Of a stretch of DNA of 64,000 nucleotides, positions 62,701 through 64,000 are shown piece after piece. The stretch lies in assembly GCF_014904695.1 (NCBI RefSeq), contig NZ_JACXXN010000031.1, positions 1 to 64,000 of the forward strand, written 5' to 3'. A program made the position numbers and the translations under genes. Source of the stretch: Nostoc sp. MG11. Lineage in GTDB: Bacteria; Cyanobacteriota; Cyanobacteriia; Cyanobacteriales; Nostocaceae. Within the stretch, counting starts at the first letter, position 1. Each line of letters opens with the position of its first letter. The notes beneath the pieces are model-generated. The model worked only from the letters and a program-made list of their open reading frames with translations. It had not been told where the DNA came from and searched no databases.

Positions 62701-63360
62701 TCAGGCGACGTTAGCAAATAGCTCCCCAAAACTCTTAGAGGTAGCATCTGGTTTAGCAACAACCTCAACAATTTTATTACCTGCGGCTGGTTCAAATAGC
62801 GCCTCAACGCAAACTTGAGCGACTTTTTCCCTAGGAATACTACCGTCGAACAATGTATCAGCACTCTGCATCACAATGGGATTGGAGTTATCTTCATTCT
62901 TCAACCTACCAGGTCGCACAATCGTATATGTAAGACCACTTTTCTGGATGTACTCCTCAGCTTGCTTTTTCCAGACCAGAATCAGCCAAAACAAGTTCAG
63001 CGGATGGAACAATTGAGAAGTACACAAAGAAGAAACAAACACAAAATGCTTAATTCCTTTTGCCTTAGCAGCATCTACTAAATTTTTAGTACCTTCAAAA
63101 TCTACCTTGTAGGGGCCAGTGGGGTCAAAGCTAGGTTGTGCGCCAGTAGCACACAGCAGGACTGTACTGTCTCCCAAAGCAGCAGTCAGACTTTCTGGTT
63201 GTAACACGTCACCTATCACTAATTCTGTCTCTAGAGGTAGAATACCTCTAGCTTTCTCCGTATCCCTTACCAAGGCTCGAACGGGAATATTCCGTGCTAT
63301 TAGCTGTTGCACAATCCGGCGACCTGTTTCACCTGTTGCTCCTGCTACAAATGCTTTCAT
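62701..63360 (-). CDS. NAD(P)-binding atypical SDR (NmrA/ycf39-like)
   Basis: This 219-residue protein has the atypical SDR cofactor motif VAGATGETGRRIVQQLIARN near 4-23, then LVIGDVLQPESLTAALGDST near 48, the VSSLCTSQ strand near 112 and TYTIVRPGRLKNEDNS near 150. It lacks the classical catalytic YxxxK, as in Tic62/NmrA-like proteins. It may be a redox sensor or reductase involved in chlorophyll or thylakoid proteins; the substrate is not evident. ATG at 63360 is the start; the 251-base region toward the membrane protein gene carries no gene. Confidence 0.85.
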   Translation of the reverse strand: MKAFVAGATGETGRRIVQQLIARNIPVRALVRDTEKARGILPLETELVIGDVLQPESLTAALGDSTVLLCATGAQPSFDPTGPYKVDFEGTKNLVDAAKAKGIKHFVFVSSLCTSQLFHPLNLFWLILVWKKQAEEYIQKSGLTYTIVRPGRLKNEDNSNPIVMQSADTLFDGSIPREKVAQVCVEALFEPAAGNKIVEVVAKPDATSKSFGELFANVA

Positions 63361-63545
63361 GATCAACGCTATCCTGGGAAACTAATGTGTGCTTGTTCAG
63401 TTCTTTAATTTTAGTAATTCTATGGAGTTGATGGCAGATTATTGAGGTTTCCGTCAAAATGGGATATTAGTGCGAAACGATCCAAGTAAGCTGGGAATTA
63501 TTAATATAGACAAACGCCAAAATAAATATATACATTACTGCATTT

Positions 63546-64000
63546 ATGCTTTCGACAAACGGCGAATATCAATCTTTAGAAATAACAAAAGCAGTTTTAC
63601 CTGTGGTATCTAGCCAACCAGAAGTTGAGAATGCATTAACAGAAGCAAATGTAGCGACGCTAACAAAATTTTACGGTCGTTATCAAGATTTTATGGAAAT
63701 GCCTGCTCCAGCACATCAGGTGGCCGAGTATCTTAATGCTCACGCCTCATGGTTTTCACGCTGCGCTGAACCTATGAAGGTGCAACCACTGGGAAAAAAC
63801 GGCTACGCTTTAGTAATTGGTCGTTTTGCTTCTTTTGGTTATGAAGTAGAACCGAAAATTGGTTTAGAATTATTACCTCCAGAAGAGGGTATTTACCGCA
63901 TCCGTACAATTCCTGTTCCTGACTACCAACCCCCTGGTTATGACGTAGACTACCGGGCAGCGCTACAGTTAATAGAAAACGTGGTAGATGATGTTTACAC
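63546..64000 (+). CDS. DUF1997 family protein, 5' part (cut by window edge)
   Basis: The frame from ATG 63546 is open to the window end and gives 151 residues: MLSTNGEYQSLEITKAVLPV, then FYGRYQDFMEMPAPAHQVAE, YLNAHASWFSRCAEPMKVQP, GYALVIGRFASFGYEVEPKI and IPVPDYQPPGYDVDYRAALQ. It matches the cyanobacterial and plastid DUF1997 family, of unknown function. The C-terminus lies outside the window. It is divergent from the SDR gene, with a 185-base spacer. Confidence 0.85.
   Translation, partial: MLSTNGEYQSLEITKAVLPVVSSQPEVENALTEANVATLTKFYGRYQDFMEMPAPAHQVAEYLNAHASWFSRCAEPMKVQPLGKNGYALVIGRFASFGYEVEPKIGLELLPPEEGIYRIRTIPVPDYQPPGYDVDYRAALQLIENVVDDVY

Noticed and set aside
62579-62818. 79-residue plus-strand open frame upstream of the membrane protein
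   Set aside because: It runs into the 3' end of the SDR gene on the other strand and shows no domain or start signal.

Overview
The window looks like chromosomal DNA of a heterocyst-forming filamentous cyanobacterium close to Nostoc. The reasons are the very frequent HIP1 octamer GCGATCGC, tandem heptanucleotide repeats (ATTACGA, ATGACAA), many small dispersed palindromic repeats, a stand-alone orange-carotenoid-protein N-terminal domain, the gabD-like/ogdA-like pair of the cyanobacterial TCA bypass, and a urtABCDE urea transporter with an NtcA-type promoter.

Layout. At 0-3.6 kb the 3' end of a 5S rRNA gene and its terminator are followed by a graveyard of broken insertion sequences (IS5 family, ISL3 family) and a polysaccharide deacetylase gene split by a -1 frameshift at a U-UUU-UUA type heptamer. 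At 3.7-11 kb lie a DUF4870 protein, a two-gene unit (membrane protein plus membrane-anchored Hsp70/actin-like ATPase), a Gfo/Idh/MocA oxidoreductase, two exported proteins (one retropepsin-like) and a nucleoside phosphorylase. At 11-20 kb is a stress block: helical carotenoid protein, DUF6335, DUF2267, a DJ-1/PfpI-ferritin-like fusion, SRPBCC protein, small exported protein, zinc alcohol dehydrogenase, a broken Tat-type oxidoreductase, a cupin and a manganese catalase. At 20-33 kb are a trypsin-TPR protein, a Ser/Thr kinase, a glycosyltransferase-TPR protein, a doubly broken HigBA-type toxin-antitoxin pair, aspartate aminotransferase, an HlyD/TmpA-like membrane pair and class I fructose-bisphosphate aldolase.

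At 33.5-36.5 kb (minus strand) a DctP-like protein and a small neighbour share an unusual N-terminal GGMQAAIGN motif; this is the best candidate for an undescribed system. At 37-46.8 kb are an FdhF/YdeP-type molybdopterin oxidoreductase with FdhD, a Uma2 protein, two VOC proteins, the GTPase RbgA/YlqF, a VanZ-LamG protein and an FHA-GAF-adenylate cyclase. At 47-54.6 kb are succinate-semialdehyde dehydrogenase and 2-oxoglutarate decarboxylase (which together convert 2-oxoglutarate to succinate), a muramidase-like protein with a probable CTG start, MenH, an InrS/CsoR-type metal sensor and an HtrA/Deg protease. At 55-64 kb are an FAD oxidoreductase, urtABCDE, a membrane protein convergent with urtE, an SDR protein and the beginning of a DUF1997 gene.

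Intergenic DNA is rich in small non-autonomous repeat elements. At least three groups have copies in this window: a 102-bp element (2 copies), a family with GGGCRTTGCTGAAT ends (3 copies, one partial), and a family with AGGCGTTGCAC-like ends (2 copies). Some supply signals to genes, for example the probable ribosome-binding site of urtC and the start codon of the RbgA gene. All functional calls rest on reading the sequence and family knowledge; no database search was run.
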